A DNA stretch of 64,000 bases from JAZDGX01 sp964482205 (GCA_964482205.1 CAYZWI010000004.1:1-64000); one strand, 5' to 3'; shown: positions 26,576-34,244, numbered from the stretch's first letter. Notes: a model not told the origin generated them from the sequence alone. A program made the numbers and translations.

Positions 26576-28003
26576 ATGGTGAGCAAGTCCGGTCCTGCCG
26601 CCCGCGCAAAATCCCAGTTGGCGGATTGCGCCCGGGCGGATTCCACTCTGGCGATCCTCGAAAGCATCTCCGACGGAGTCTTCACGGTCGATCTCAACTG
26701 GCGGATCACTTCCTTCAACCGCGCCGCCGAGCAGATCACCGGCATCCGGCGACGCGAGGCCATCGGGCGGCGCTGCTCCGATGTGTTCCGCTGCAGCATG
26801 TGCGAGGTCGAGTGCGCGTTGCGCCGCACGTTGAAGACCGGCAAGGCGATCATCGGCCGCTCGGGGTACATCATCAAGGCCGACGGCAGCCGCATTCCCA
26901 TCAGCGTCTCGACCGCCGTGCTCCGCGATAAGCGCAGCCGCGTGGTCGGTGGAGCGGAGACGTTTCGCGATCTGAGCGAGATCGAGCACTTGCGACAGGA
27001 GTTGGCCGGGCGTTCCTGCATCGGAGACATGGCGAGCCGGAGCCCGCTCATGCAACGCGTGTTCGAGGTGTTGCCCGCCGTCGCGGCCAGCCCCAGCACG
27101 GTGCTCATTCTGGGAGAGACGGGCACGGGCAAGGAGCTGCTCGCCCGGACGATTCACGACCTCAGCCCTCGCGGGCGCGGCCCGTTCGTCGCGGTCAATT
27201 GCGCGGCCTTGCCCGACAGCCTGCTCGAATCGGAGCTCTTCGGCTACAAGGCGGGCGCTTTCACGGGCGCGACGCGCAACAAGCCGGGACGCTTCGCCCT
27301 CGCCGCGGGAGGCACGCTGTTTCTCGACGAAATCGGCGACATGAGCCCCGCGCTCCAGCTGCGGCTGTTGCGCGTGCTTCAGGACAAGACCTTCGAACCG
27401 CTGGGCGGCACGCGCTCCGAGACCGCCGATGTCCGCATCATCGTGGCCACCAATCGGGACTTGGCCGATCGCATGCGACAGGGGGCCTTTCGCGAGGATT
27501 TGTACTACCGCGTGAACGTCGTGCGCATGGAAATGCCTCCCTTGCGACGCCGCAAGGAAGACATTCCGCTCCTGGTCGATCAATTCATCACTCGCTTCAA
27601 TCGTCTTCAGCAAAGGAGCATTCGCCGCGTCTCGGCGGAAGTGCTCTCGCTCTTCATGGCCCATGACTGGCCGGGCAACGTGCGAGAATTGGAGAACGCC
27701 ATCGAGCATGCGTTCGTGCTGTGCCAGGGCGAGACGATTGGGATCGGTCATTTGCCGGCGGAGTTGATCGCGCGCGGCCCCGCGGCCGGCACTCCTTCGG
27801 GCCTGAGGTCGGCGCGCGAGGCGCTCGACGCCCAGAACATCCGGGCCGCGCTGGAACGAAACGCGGGCAACCGGCTGGCGGCCGCGCGGGAGTTGGGCGT
27901 GCACAAGACGACCCTCTTTCGCCGCATGAAGAAGCTCGGCATCCAGGGTCCCGAGGAGGACGGCCGGGCGCGTCGCCGGAGCAGGAAGGAGCGGAAAGAG
28001 TAG
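26576..28003 (+). CDS. Sigma-54-dependent transcriptional activator with PAS sensor
   Basis: A 475-residue enhancer-binding protein. An N-terminal PAS domain (about 20-135) carries a cysteine cluster, CSDVFRCSMCEVECALRR, which could bind a metal or sense redox state (inference). The AAA+ core has Walker A GETGTGKE (180-187) and the sigma-54 contact loop GAFTGA (227-232); a Fis-type HTH ends the protein (NRLAAARELGVHKTTLFRRM). The ATG at 26576 has GGAG upstream. A -24/-12 promoter begins 18 nt after its stop, so it very likely drives the following operon. Confidence 0.9.
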   Translation: MVSKSGPAARAKSQLADCARADSTLAILESISDGVFTVDLNWRITSFNRAAEQITGIRRREAIGRRCSDVFRCSMCEVECALRRTLKTGKAIIGRSGYIIKADGSRIPISVSTAVLRDKRSRVVGGAETFRDLSEIEHLRQELAGRSCIGDMASRSPLMQRVFEVLPAVAASPSTVLILGETGTGKELLARTIHDLSPRGRGPFVAVNCAALPDSLLESELFGYKAGAFTGATRNKPGRFALAAGGTLFLDEIGDMSPALQLRLLRVLQDKTFEPLGGTRSETADVRIIVATNRDLADRMRQGAFREDLYYRVNVVRMEMPPLRRRKEDIPLLVDQFITRFNRLQQRSIRRVSAEVLSLFMAHDWPGNVRELENAIEHAFVLCQGETIGIGHLPAELIARGPAAGTPSGLRSAREALDAQNIRAALERNAGNRLAAARELGVHKTTLFRRMKKLGIQGPEEDGRARRRSRKERKE

Positions 28004-28021
28004 CGTTATCGCTCTGTGGTT

Positions 28022-28037
28022 TTGGCACTGGAGTAGC
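28022..28037 (+). promoter_or_regulatory. Sigma-54 (-24/-12) promoter
   Basis: TTGGCACTGGAGTAGC matches the RpoN consensus TTGGCAC-N5-TTGC with exact GG-to-GC spacing (GG 28024-28025, GC 28036-28037) and only the second T of the -12 element changed. It lies between the sigma-54 activator and the NifX-type operon, about 190 nt before the first start codon. Confidence 0.7.
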
Positions 28038-28228
28038 AAATACGCAACCGCTCCCTCTCGTTCGCTCAGTTCCCGGCTGTCTTATCCTCATCTCCCTTCC
28101 CCGTTTGCGGAAATCTCGCCTGCTTCAACCTCCTGGCACGCTTGATGAAGAACTTCCGTTGCGCGAATGCCCTTCGAGGGATGGCGCGCGAGGATGAGAC
28201 GAACCGGATGACCGCTTTGGAGCGCATG

Positions 28229-28870
28229 ATGAAGGCCGCCTTCGCCGCTTGGGATGATCGCATCGCGCCCGTCTTCGACGTGGCCAGGGCGCTTCATATC
28301 GTGGAGGCCCAGTCGGGCCGGATCGTCTCCGAATCGCGGGAAACGTTGTTGGGCCCGACTCCTATGCACCGCGTGGAACGCTTGAGAGAGATCGGCGTCG
28401 GGATCCTGGTATGCGGCGCCATCTCCAATTCCCTGCACGCATCCGTGACGGCGCACGGAATCCGAGTCGTGCCGTTCGTGAACGGTCCCTTGAGGGAAGT
28501 GATCTCGGCCTGGCTGGCGGATCGATTGGAGCAAGGCTCGTTCACGATGCCGGGTTGCCGTCGCGCTCGTTGCCGGGCGAACTTCAGTCGCGAGGAGGAC
28601 AATATGCGCAGCGGAGGAAGACGAGGCATGGGCCGGGGCTTGGGCGGTCGCTCGCAAGGCTCAGGCGGAGGGGACGTGGGCAGGGGCGCAGGCATGGGCA
28701 GTCGCTCGCAAGGCTCGGGCGGCCGGGGGCGCATGGGCGGTGCCCAAGCCGGAGGACCGGGCGGGTATTGCACGTGCCCCCAGTGCGGCCACGAAGAACA
28801 GCACGATCGCGGAGCTCCCTGCAAGGACAAGCGCTGCCCCAAGTGCGGAGCGGCGATGGCGAGGAAGTGA
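28229..28870 (+). CDS. NifX/NifB-type cluster-binding protein with Gly-rich linker and zinc-ribbon-like tail
   Basis: Residues 1 to about 110 form the dinitrogenase Fe-Mo cofactor-binding fold (MKAAFAAWDDRIAPVFDVA ... IGVGILVCGAISNSL). A Gly/Arg/Ser-rich linker follows, then a C-terminal four-cysteine ribbon (CPQCGHEEQ ... CKDKRCPKCGAAM). Such proteins carry Fe-S or Fe-Mo clusters outside nitrogenase as well. The start at 28229 (GGAG 6 nt upstream) matches the family; 28226 and 28208 are alternatives. First gene behind the sigma-54 promoter. Confidence 0.75.
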   Translation: MKAAFAAWDDRIAPVFDVARALHIVEAQSGRIVSESRETLLGPTPMHRVERLREIGVGILVCGAISNSLHASVTAHGIRVVPFVNGPLREVISAWLADRLEQGSFTMPGCRRARCRANFSREEDNMRSGGRRGMGRGLGGRSQGSGGGDVGRGAGMGSRSQGSGGRGRMGGAQAGGPGGYCTCPQCGHEEQHDRGAPCKDKRCPKCGAAMARK

Positions 28871-28888
28871 CGAGAAAGGAGGCGCAAC

Positions 28889-29233
28889 ATGCCTGGAGGA
28901 GATCGGACGGGCCCGCTGGGAATGGGGCCAAGAACCGGCAGAGCGTTGGGGTTCTGTTCGGGTAGCGGTGAACCGGGATACGCGAATGGAATGCCTGGCG
29001 GCCGTTGCGGCTGGAACCAAGGACGCGCGGGCGGACGCGGCCGGCGGCATTGGTTCTACGCGACCGGCTTGCCCAGGTGGGCGCGATTTCCCGAAAACGC
29101 TCGCGCCGCGGGCCAGGACCAAGCGGACGAGAAGCAACGGTTGCTTCACGAAGCGGCAGCCCTCGAAGCGCAATGGAACGCGATCAAGAAGCGAATGGAG
29201 GCGTTGGAGGCCTCCTCTTCGGCGAACCAGTGA
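28889..29233 (+). CDS. DUF5320-family small protein
   Basis: The N-terminus MPGGDRTGPLGMGPRTGRA is the DUF5320 signature; a Gly/Arg-rich middle and a C-terminal coiled coil (QRLLHEAAALEAQWNAIKKR) complete the 114 residues. These proteins accompany NifX and Mrp-type genes in anaerobes; no biochemical role is established. AGGAGG precedes the ATG. Confidence 0.8.
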   Translation: MPGGDRTGPLGMGPRTGRALGFCSGSGEPGYANGMPGGRCGWNQGRAGGRGRRHWFYATGLPRWARFPENARAAGQDQADEKQRLLHEAAALEAQWNAIKKRMEALEASSSANQ

Positions 29234-29279
29234 GGGTCGAGAGCGACGCCAGCCATCGATCCACGAACATGGAGAGCGA

Positions 29280-29720
29280 ATGAAGATCGCGATCATCCTC
29301 TGCGCTCGCTACAAGGACTGCGGAGGGGGCAAGTGCTTTCGCGCGATGCGGGAGCGCAAGGGAGCTTTCTCCCGGTACGCTCCCGATGAACCGGTCGAAA
29401 TCGTCGGATACTCCACTTGCGGCGGATGCCCGGGCGGCAATGTCGAGTACGTTCCGGGAGAGTTCAAGAAGAACGGGGCCGAGGCCGTCCATCTGGCCAC
29501 CGGAATGATCGTCGGGTATCCGCCTTGCCCGCATTTGCGCAAGTTCAGGACCTTCATCGAAACGCAGTTTCATTTGCCCGTGGTCATCGGCACGCATCCG
29601 ATTCCGCTGAAATACCTCGAAGCCCACGAGCGCCTGCCCTTCTGGAAGGAAGCAGGCATGGCCGAACTCGCCGGTCCGTTGATGAAGGAAGAGCGGGGAA
29701 TCATGGAAGCCTACAACTGA
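29280..29720 (+). CDS. CGGC-domain protein
   Basis: A 146-residue protein with cysteine motifs DCGGGKCFRAM near residue 14 and STCGGCPGGN near residue 47, plus YPPCPHLRKF, characteristic of the CGGC domain family predicted to bind metal or an Fe-S cluster. It sits between DUF5320 and a NifX-like gene, matching gene orders seen with Mrp/NifX clusters. GGAG lies ahead of the ATG. Confidence 0.8.
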   Translation: MKIAIILCARYKDCGGGKCFRAMRERKGAFSRYAPDEPVEIVGYSTCGGCPGGNVEYVPGEFKKNGAEAVHLATGMIVGYPPCPHLRKFRTFIETQFHLPVVIGTHPIPLKYLEAHERLPFWKEAGMAELAGPLMKEERGIMEAYN

Positions 29721-29729
29721 GAGGAAACG

Positions 29730-30092
29730 GTGAAGATCGCATTTACGACATCGGGTCATGATCTGAGCGGTCCGCTGGAGAGCCGCTTCGGGCGCGCGCC
29801 GCGGTTTCTGATCTACGACACGGAACGCGGCGCATTCGATCTCGTCGACAATTCCCAGGCGCTGGAATCCGCGCAGGGGGCAGGCGTGCAGGCGGCGGAA
29901 ACCGTCGTGCGATCGGGAGCGACCGAGCTCGTCACGGGGCATTGCGGCCCGAAAGCCTTCCGAGTTCTCTCGACGGCGGGAGTGAGGATTTATACCACCG
30001 GGGCGGCGACCATCGCCGAGGCGTTGGCCGCGCACCGGGAAGGAACCTTGCAGCCCGCCCACGAGGCCGACGTGCAAGGACATTGGGCCTAG
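29730..30092 (+). CDS. NifB/NifX-family cluster-binding protein
   Basis: A 120-residue dinitrogenase Fe-Mo cofactor-binding fold (MKIAFTTSGHDLSGPLESRF ... TELVTGHCGPKAFRVL). The HCGPKA histidine-cysteine motif is typical of the MTH1175-like group. It starts with GTG after GAGGAA and is 1 nt from the next ATPase gene, so co-translation is likely. Confidence 0.85.
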   Translation: MKIAFTTSGHDLSGPLESRFGRAPRFLIYDTERGAFDLVDNSQALESAQGAGVQAAETVVRSGATELVTGHCGPKAFRVLSTAGVRIYTTGAATIAEALAAHREGTLQPAHEADVQGHWA

Positions 30093-30093
30093 C

Positions 30094-30972
30094 ATGATCC
30101 TCGGGGTGGCATCGGGAAAAGGCGGCACGGGAAAGACCACCGTCTGCGTGAATCTCGCCGGCACGCTGGAATGCCCGGTGCTGCTTCTCGATTGCGATGT
30201 GGAGGAGCCCAACGATCATCTGTTCCTGCATCCCCGAATGAAGGAGCGAGATGTCGTTGGGATTCCCATTCCCGAAATCGACGAATCCCGTTGCGATGGT
30301 TGCGGCGAGTGCGGCCGCTTCTGCCAGTACCACGCCATCGTCTCCCTGGGAACCAAGCCGCTTCTCTTTCCCGATCTGTGCCACGGCTGCGGCGGCTGCA
30401 TGCGGGTGTGCCCACGGGAGGCGATTCATGAAACGTCTCGACGCATCGGTGTCGTCGAGACGGGCATTGCCGGACGGATCACCTTGGTTCAGGGGCGGCT
30501 GGATGTCGGTGTCGCCATGGCGCCGCCGCTCATCCGAAACGTCAAGGGACGCCTGAAGGAGCATTCCTGGGCGGCCGCGCCGGGTGTCGCTCAGGGGGTG
30601 GCCATTCTGGACGCGCCCCCCGGCACGTCCTGCCCCGTCGTCACCACGTTGATGGGTACCGACTTCGTCCTTCTGGTGACCGAGCCGACCGCTTTCGGAT
30701 TGCACGACCTCGGCCTGATGGTCGATGTCGTGAGGAGCCTGGAGATCCCCTTCGGCGTGCTCGTCAATCGCGCCGGAGGCGGAGACGGCCGCGTGCATTC
30801 GTACTGTGCTCGGGAGGACATCCCGATCCTCGCCGAGATCCCGGATGACCGCCGCATTGCCGAGTGCTATTCCCGAGGCCGGTTGATCGTGGATGCGTTG
30901 CCGGAGTTCCGGCCTCTCTACGGCGGCCTCATGGACAAGGTAGCGGAGACGATGCGGGCTATGAGGTCATGA
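30094..30972 (+). CDS. ParA/Mrp-type ATPase with inserted 2x[4Fe-4S] ferredoxin domain (first copy)
   Basis: The deviant Walker A GKGGTGKTT lies at residues 8-16, and a ferredoxin insert has C67, C70, C73, C77 and C96, C99, C102, C106. The remainder is a P-loop MinD-like fold (AILDAPPGTSCPV, LVTEPTAFGLHDL). Proteins of this type are paired in operons with NifX-like carriers and are thought to load or transfer Fe-S clusters using ATP. The 292-residue length is normal and all cysteines are present. Confidence 0.88.
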   Translation: MILGVASGKGGTGKTTVCVNLAGTLECPVLLLDCDVEEPNDHLFLHPRMKERDVVGIPIPEIDESRCDGCGECGRFCQYHAIVSLGTKPLLFPDLCHGCGGCMRVCPREAIHETSRRIGVVETGIAGRITLVQGRLDVGVAMAPPLIRNVKGRLKEHSWAAAPGVAQGVAILDAPPGTSCPVVTTLMGTDFVLLVTEPTAFGLHDLGLMVDVVRSLEIPFGVLVNRAGGGDGRVHSYCAREDIPILAEIPDDRRIAECYSRGRLIVDALPEFRPLYGGLMDKVAETMRAMRS

Positions 30973-31094
30973 AATGACCCAAGCGTCGAGGATGTCCTGA
31001 TGCCGGCCCATGAATACGGATGGCGCGAATGCGGACAAGGCCGGACTTGCTGCGGCCGCGACCCGCGCTGCGGCGAACAAAGGAAAGCGCAAGA

Positions 31095-32075
31095 GTGAGT
31101 CGCGAACTGGTCATCGTGAGCGGCAAAGGCGGCACCGGAAAGACGAGCGTCGCCGCGTCGCTTGCGCTTCTCGCCGGCCGCCCGCCCGGCGATCAGAGAG
31201 AAATGAACGAGTCGGTGGTGATCGCCGACTGCGACGTGGACGCCGCCGATCTGCATCTGCTTCTCCGCCCCCGGATCACTAGGCAGGAGGAGTTTCGCAG
31301 CGGCCGGCTGGCCGAGATTCGCGAGCAGGACTGCACGGGATGCGGCGTCTGTTTGGAGATGTGCCGCTTCGGCGCCATCACCTCGCCGCATCTTTGTGTG
31401 TCGCCGGAAATCAACGCATCCACGCCCCCCGGACAAATGGTTCACCGCGTCGATCCGCGTGCCTGCGAAGGCTGCGGCGTGTGCGTACGATTTTGCCCGG
31501 CCGGCGCGATCGATTTCCATGAGCGCGTTTGCGGCGCATGGATGATTTCCGAGACGCGAGGCGGGCCGATGGTTCACGCCCGACTCCATGCCGGAGCCGA
31601 GAATTCGGGCAAGCTCGTCACGCTGGTGCGGCGAGAGGCGCGCAGGATCGCGGAAGAGGGAGGCCATGAATGGCTCATTGTTGACGGTCCTCCCGGAATC
31701 GGCTGCCCTGTGATCGCCTCGATGACGGGAGCGTCCATGGTGTTGGCGGTTGCGGAACCGACCGTGTCGGGCGAGCATGATCTTTGCCGCCTGCTCGCAC
31801 TCGCGGCGCACTTCTCCCTTCCGGCCGCCGTGTGCGTCAACAAATGGGACCTGAATCCCGAAATGGCGGCGCGGATCGAGAAGCGGGCGCGAGAGGCAGG
31901 AGCGCATCCCGTCGCGCGCATTCGCTATGACCCGGAGACCACGCGAGCGCAGTTGATGGAACGCGCCGTGGTCGAGACTTCCGCCACAGGTGCGGGAGAG
32001 GACCTCCGGCAGGTTTGGGAGGATGTGCGGACTTGGATGGAAGTGCCCGGCAGGGTCGGCAACTCGGCAAGGTAG
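31095..32075 (+). CDS. ParA/Mrp-type ATPase with inserted 2x[4Fe-4S] ferredoxin domain (second copy)
   Basis: Same architecture as the preceding gene: GKGGTGKTS at residues 10-18, ferredoxin cysteines C80, C83, C86, C90 and C124, C127, C130, C134, then WLIVDGPPGIGCPV and AVAEPTVSGEHD. The two are divergent paralogues and probably form a heteromeric pair. GTG 31095 is chosen for its AGGAAA site and family fit; an upstream in-frame ATG at 31020 would add 25 residues without similarity. Confidence 0.87.
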   Translation: MSRELVIVSGKGGTGKTSVAASLALLAGRPPGDQREMNESVVIADCDVDAADLHLLLRPRITRQEEFRSGRLAEIREQDCTGCGVCLEMCRFGAITSPHLCVSPEINASTPPGQMVHRVDPRACEGCGVCVRFCPAGAIDFHERVCGAWMISETRGGPMVHARLHAGAENSGKLVTLVRREARRIAEEGGHEWLIVDGPPGIGCPVIASMTGASMVLAVAEPTVSGEHDLCRLLALAAHFSLPAAVCVNKWDLNPEMAARIEKRAREAGAHPVARIRYDPETTRAQLMERAVVETSATGAGEDLRQVWEDVRTWMEVPGRVGNSAR

Positions 32076-32115
32076 TCGGCCCTCGCCCGGGCGCTGTATG
32101 CCAAGAAGCCATTTC

Positions 32116-32200
32116 CGTAACGGGAACATTCTCATAATGAAGACATCTTCATAACGAAGAGGTCTACATGACGGAGACATCTTCATGACGGAAGACATGG
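32116..32200 (+). repeat. Five degenerate 17-bp tandem repeats over the scaffold-gene start
   Basis: Contiguous 17-mers with the pattern C-[AG]-T-[AG]-A-[CT]-G-[AG]-[AG]-G start at 32116, 32133, 32150, 32167 and 32184 (for example CATGACGGAGACATCTT). The last unit contains the ATG at 32185. They may be repeated operator half-sites or the product of replication slippage that duplicated the translation start region. Confidence 0.65.
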
Positions 32201-32637
32201 GCCACGACCAATTTTCGGCCGTCGCGCTCGATCACGCCTATACGCCGCGCAATTTCGGGCGCCTCGAGGAGCACAACGGATATGCGAGCATCACTGGGCC
32301 CTGTGGCGATGAGATGACTTTCTGGCTGCTCGTCGTCGATGACCGCGTGGCCCGGATCAGGTTCACTTCGACTGGATGTGGGACCACCCTGGCATGCGGG
32401 AGCATCGTGACCTGCCTCGCGAAGGGCCGGTCTTTGGAAGACCTCATGTCCATTGAGCAGCAGGACGTGATCGCGGCCCTGGACGGACTGCCGGAGGGAT
32501 CCCGGCATTGCGCGCTACTGGCGGCCTCGACAGTGAAGGCAGCCTGCGAGAACTATCTTCGCCGCGAGATGAAGGAATCACCCGAGCGGAAGAACATCGT
32601 CGATTCGAGACGCGCTGAACAGGAGGACATGCAATGA
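32185..32637 (+). CDS. IscU/NifU-like Fe-S cluster scaffold
   Basis: A 150-residue protein with the three IscU-family cysteines at C40 (GPCGDEMTFW), C65 (FTSTGCGTTLACGS) and C109 (SRHCALLAA), the ligands on which a nascent cluster forms. No cysteine desulfurase gene is nearby, so sulfur must come from elsewhere. GGAG at 32173-32176 supports ATG 32185; the start lies within tandem 17-bp repeats. It overlaps the next gene by ATGA. Confidence 0.85.
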   Translation: MTEDMGHDQFSAVALDHAYTPRNFGRLEEHNGYASITGPCGDEMTFWLLVVDDRVARIRFTSTGCGTTLACGSIVTCLAKGRSLEDLMSIEQQDVIAALDGLPEGSRHCALLAASTVKAACENYLRREMKESPERKNIVDSRRAEQEDMQ

Positions 32638-32972
32638 GAATCGCCATCCCTATCGCCGGCGGGCGGCTGGCCACCCACTTCGGCCATTGCGAGAGCTTCG
32701 CCCTGATCGATGTCGATCCGGAGGCAAAGTTGATTCGCAAGCGTGAAGACATCGCCGCGCCCGCGCATCAGCCGGGTCTTCTTCCCCCCTGGCTGGCCGA
32801 ACGCGGAGCACGCCTGGTGATCGCCGGAGGCATGGGACAGCGCGCTCAAATGCTCTTTCACGAACAGGGCATCCAAGTGTTCATCGGCGCCCCTGCGGAA
32901 GCGCCCGAAACCCTTGTCCAGGCGTACCTCTCCGGCACGCTTGCCTCAGGCGAGAATCCCTGTGACCACTAA
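32634..32972 (+). CDS. NifB/NifX-family cluster-binding protein
   Basis: The third family member in the module, 112 residues: MRIAIPIAGGRLATHFGHCE, then HQPGLLPPWLAERGARLVIA and GGMGQRAQMLF. This opening is the most typical of the Fe-Mo cofactor-binding fold, with THFGHCE supplying a possible metal ligand pair. Translation is coupled to the scaffold gene and its end overlaps the thioesterase start. Confidence 0.87.
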   Translation: MRIAIPIAGGRLATHFGHCESFALIDVDPEAKLIRKREDIAAPAHQPGLLPPWLAERGARLVIAGGMGQRAQMLFHEQGIQVFIGAPAEAPETLVQAYLSGTLASGENPCDH

Positions 32973-33483
32973 GCCGATCGCGTTCAGCGCCAAGAACGGC
33001 CATGCGCGCTGCCTGATCTGCGGCGAGCAGAACCCGCTGTCGCTGCATCTCGACTTCCAGGATGACGAGGAACAGGGTGTCCGGGCTCACTATCGGACGA
33101 ACCCCACCTTGCAGGGATATGACGGCATGCTCCACGGCGGCATCCTGGCCGCATTACTGGATGCGGCGATGACCCATTGCCTGTTCCACCTGGGCATTCA
33201 AGCGGTCACGGGCGAATTGCATGTCCGCTTCGCTTTTCCGGTCCCATGCAACGCGGAGATCGACATCAGCGCGTGGCTGTTGCATTCGGCTCCGCCGGTG
33301 CACTACTTGAAGGCGGAAATCTGCTATGCAGGGCGGTTGTCCGCCTGGGCCGAGGCGAAGTTCCTGCCTCACGATAACCCGAAGATTCCATCCGATCCCG
33401 GGGAGCCGGTCGTTCGCAAACGGAGCTGCAGGCGATCGAGCTGCCGGGCGAGATTCGTTGCGATCGACGACGGGCGCTCGTAG
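32962..33483 (+). CDS. Hotdog-fold thioesterase (PaaI/4HBT type)
   Basis: The N-terminal CLICGEQNPLSLHL and the core GYDGMLHGGILAALLDAAMTH are typical PaaI-type motifs, the latter carrying the catalytic helix. Such enzymes hydrolyse acyl-CoA thioesters. The 173-residue frame starts at GTG 32962 inside the preceding gene. Its last ~25 residues (RKRSCRRSSCRAR) look unnatural and end 10 nt before the repeated thrC fragment, so the true 3' end may have been lost at the junction. Confidence 0.75.
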   Translation: MTTKPIAFSAKNGHARCLICGEQNPLSLHLDFQDDEEQGVRAHYRTNPTLQGYDGMLHGGILAALLDAAMTHCLFHLGIQAVTGELHVRFAFPVPCNAEIDISAWLLHSAPPVHYLKAEICYAGRLSAWAEAKFLPHDNPKIPSDPGEPVVRKRSCRRSSCRARFVAIDDGRS

Positions 33484-33492
33484 AAGCCTGCG

Positions 33493-33596
33493 CGATCCCG
33501 CGCTGCCGCCGAGCCTCGAAGGCCTCGATGCGAAGAGCGAGCACTACGAGGAGATGGAGACGGATTACGGCGCGTTCAAGGAATATCTGGTCAGGA
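33493..33596 (+). repeat. Direct repeat copy 2 (thrC 3' end), right boundary of the cluster-carrier module
   Basis: The partner of 26347-26450, with 98 of 104 positions identical and all differences synonymous. It is followed by its own stop (33602-33604) and a hairpin terminator (33616-33647), as expected of the ancestral end of thrC. Confidence 0.8.
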
Positions 33597-33604
33597 AGTA
33601 TTGA
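33493..33604 (+). pseudogene. thrC: thrC C-terminal fragment
   Basis: The frame encodes DPALPPSLEGLDAKSEHY ... GAFKEYLVRKY then TGA, equivalent to the last ~36 residues of threonine synthase. It has no start codon or ribosome site and is out of frame with the thioesterase gene that precedes it. Its conservation at protein level and its terminator suggest a recently displaced functional 3' end, not an old decayed duplicate. Confidence 0.8.
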
Positions 33605-33615
33605 TGGAAGCAGAG

Positions 33616-33647
33616 GCGCCCCGCGGATGGGCATATCCGCGGGGCGC
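33616..33647. terminator. Hairpin terminator after the thrC fragment
   Basis: A perfect 13-bp stem (GCGCCCCGCGGAT at 33616-33628 with its inverse at 33635-33647) closes a 6-nt loop. No strong T tract follows, but the stem is very stable and lies between converging units. Confidence 0.65.
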
Positions 33648-33672
33648 GATCGCTGCGTCTCACAGCTCTCAG

Positions 33673-34059
33673 TTACTCGCCCTGGTACTCGTTCTGGTGC
33701 TCGTTCTGGAATTGGAACTTCGGCCCGTGGGGGCCGCTACCGGTGAGCGTGATGGTGGGAACTTCGGTGATCTGGCCTTCGATCACCTCGACTTCTTCCA
33801 CCACAGCGTTGCCCACGCGCGGCTTCCCTGCCTTGAGGAGATAGATGCCGACCGGGACGTCGGAGAACTCATACTGGCCGTCCGCATCGGTGAGGACATG
33901 CAGCAGGCAGACGTCTCCCTGGTGGAGCGAGACCCGAGCATCGGCAACCGGAGCGCCATTGGAATCCACAACCGTCCCGATGACCGAGCCCGTCTGTGCG
34001 AATGCAGTGGTCGCACAGATCAGCATGCCGGCCAGTACCAGAAACAATGTCTTCTTCAT
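33673..34059 (-). CDS. Secreted carboxypeptidase-regulatory-like (CarbReg) domain protein
   Basis: The 128-residue protein has a clear signal peptide (KKTLFLVLAGMLICATTAFA) cut before QTGSV, then one CarbReg beta-sandwich: GTVVDSNGAPVADARVSL ... DADGQYEFSDVPVGIYLL. These domains are found on surface and TonB-linked proteins. AAGGAGG precedes the ATG. A TGTAAC-N16-CGTC element upstream matches the one before the divergent ECF sigma gene, suggesting control by that sigma factor. Confidence 0.85.
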   Translation of the reverse strand: MKKTLFLVLAGMLICATTAFAQTGSVIGTVVDSNGAPVADARVSLHQGDVCLLHVLTDADGQYEFSDVPVGIYLLKAGKPRVGNAVVEEVEVIEGQITEVPTITLTGSGPHGPKFQFQNEHQNEYQGE

Positions 34060-34128
34060 CTCCCTTCCTCCTTCTGTTGCCCTAGTCCGGCCCCTGATTC
34101 GGGGCTACCATCATCCCTGCCCCCAATG

Positions 34129-34154
34129 GACGGCAAAGCAGGCGGCGCGTTACA
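34129..34154 (-). promoter_or_regulatory. ECF-type promoter for the CarbReg protein
   Basis: On the minus strand TGTAAC (complement of 34149-34154) is followed after 16 nt by CGTC (complement of 34129-34132). Its -35 element is the mirror image of the one for the sigma gene, producing the inverted pair CGTTACAG/CTGTAACG at 34148-34155 and 34187-34194. Confidence 0.55.
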
Positions 34155-34187
34155 GGGGACATTTTTCCTGTTTCGCGCGGTTCGCGC

Positions 34188-34214
34188 TGTAACGGTCCTG
34201 AAGAAAGGATCGTC
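34188..34214 (+). promoter_or_regulatory. ECF-type autoregulatory promoter of the sigma gene
   Basis: TGTAAC (34188-34193), a 17-nt spacer and CGTC (34211-34214) lie about 30 nt before the sigma factor start. An AAC-type -35 and a CGT-type -10 are typical of promoters used by ECF sigma factors, which usually transcribe their own gene. Confidence 0.55.
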
Positions 34215-34244
34215 GAAGCAGAGGGGGGAGACTTGACGGGGGCA

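Noticed and set aside
32116..32200. CRISPR array
   Set aside because: The 17-bp units are contiguous with no spacers and overlap a coding start.
28229..32972. Nitrogenase cofactor operon
   Set aside because: Only NifX-type small proteins are present; nifH, nifD, nifK, nifE, nifN and NifB radical-SAM genes are absent.
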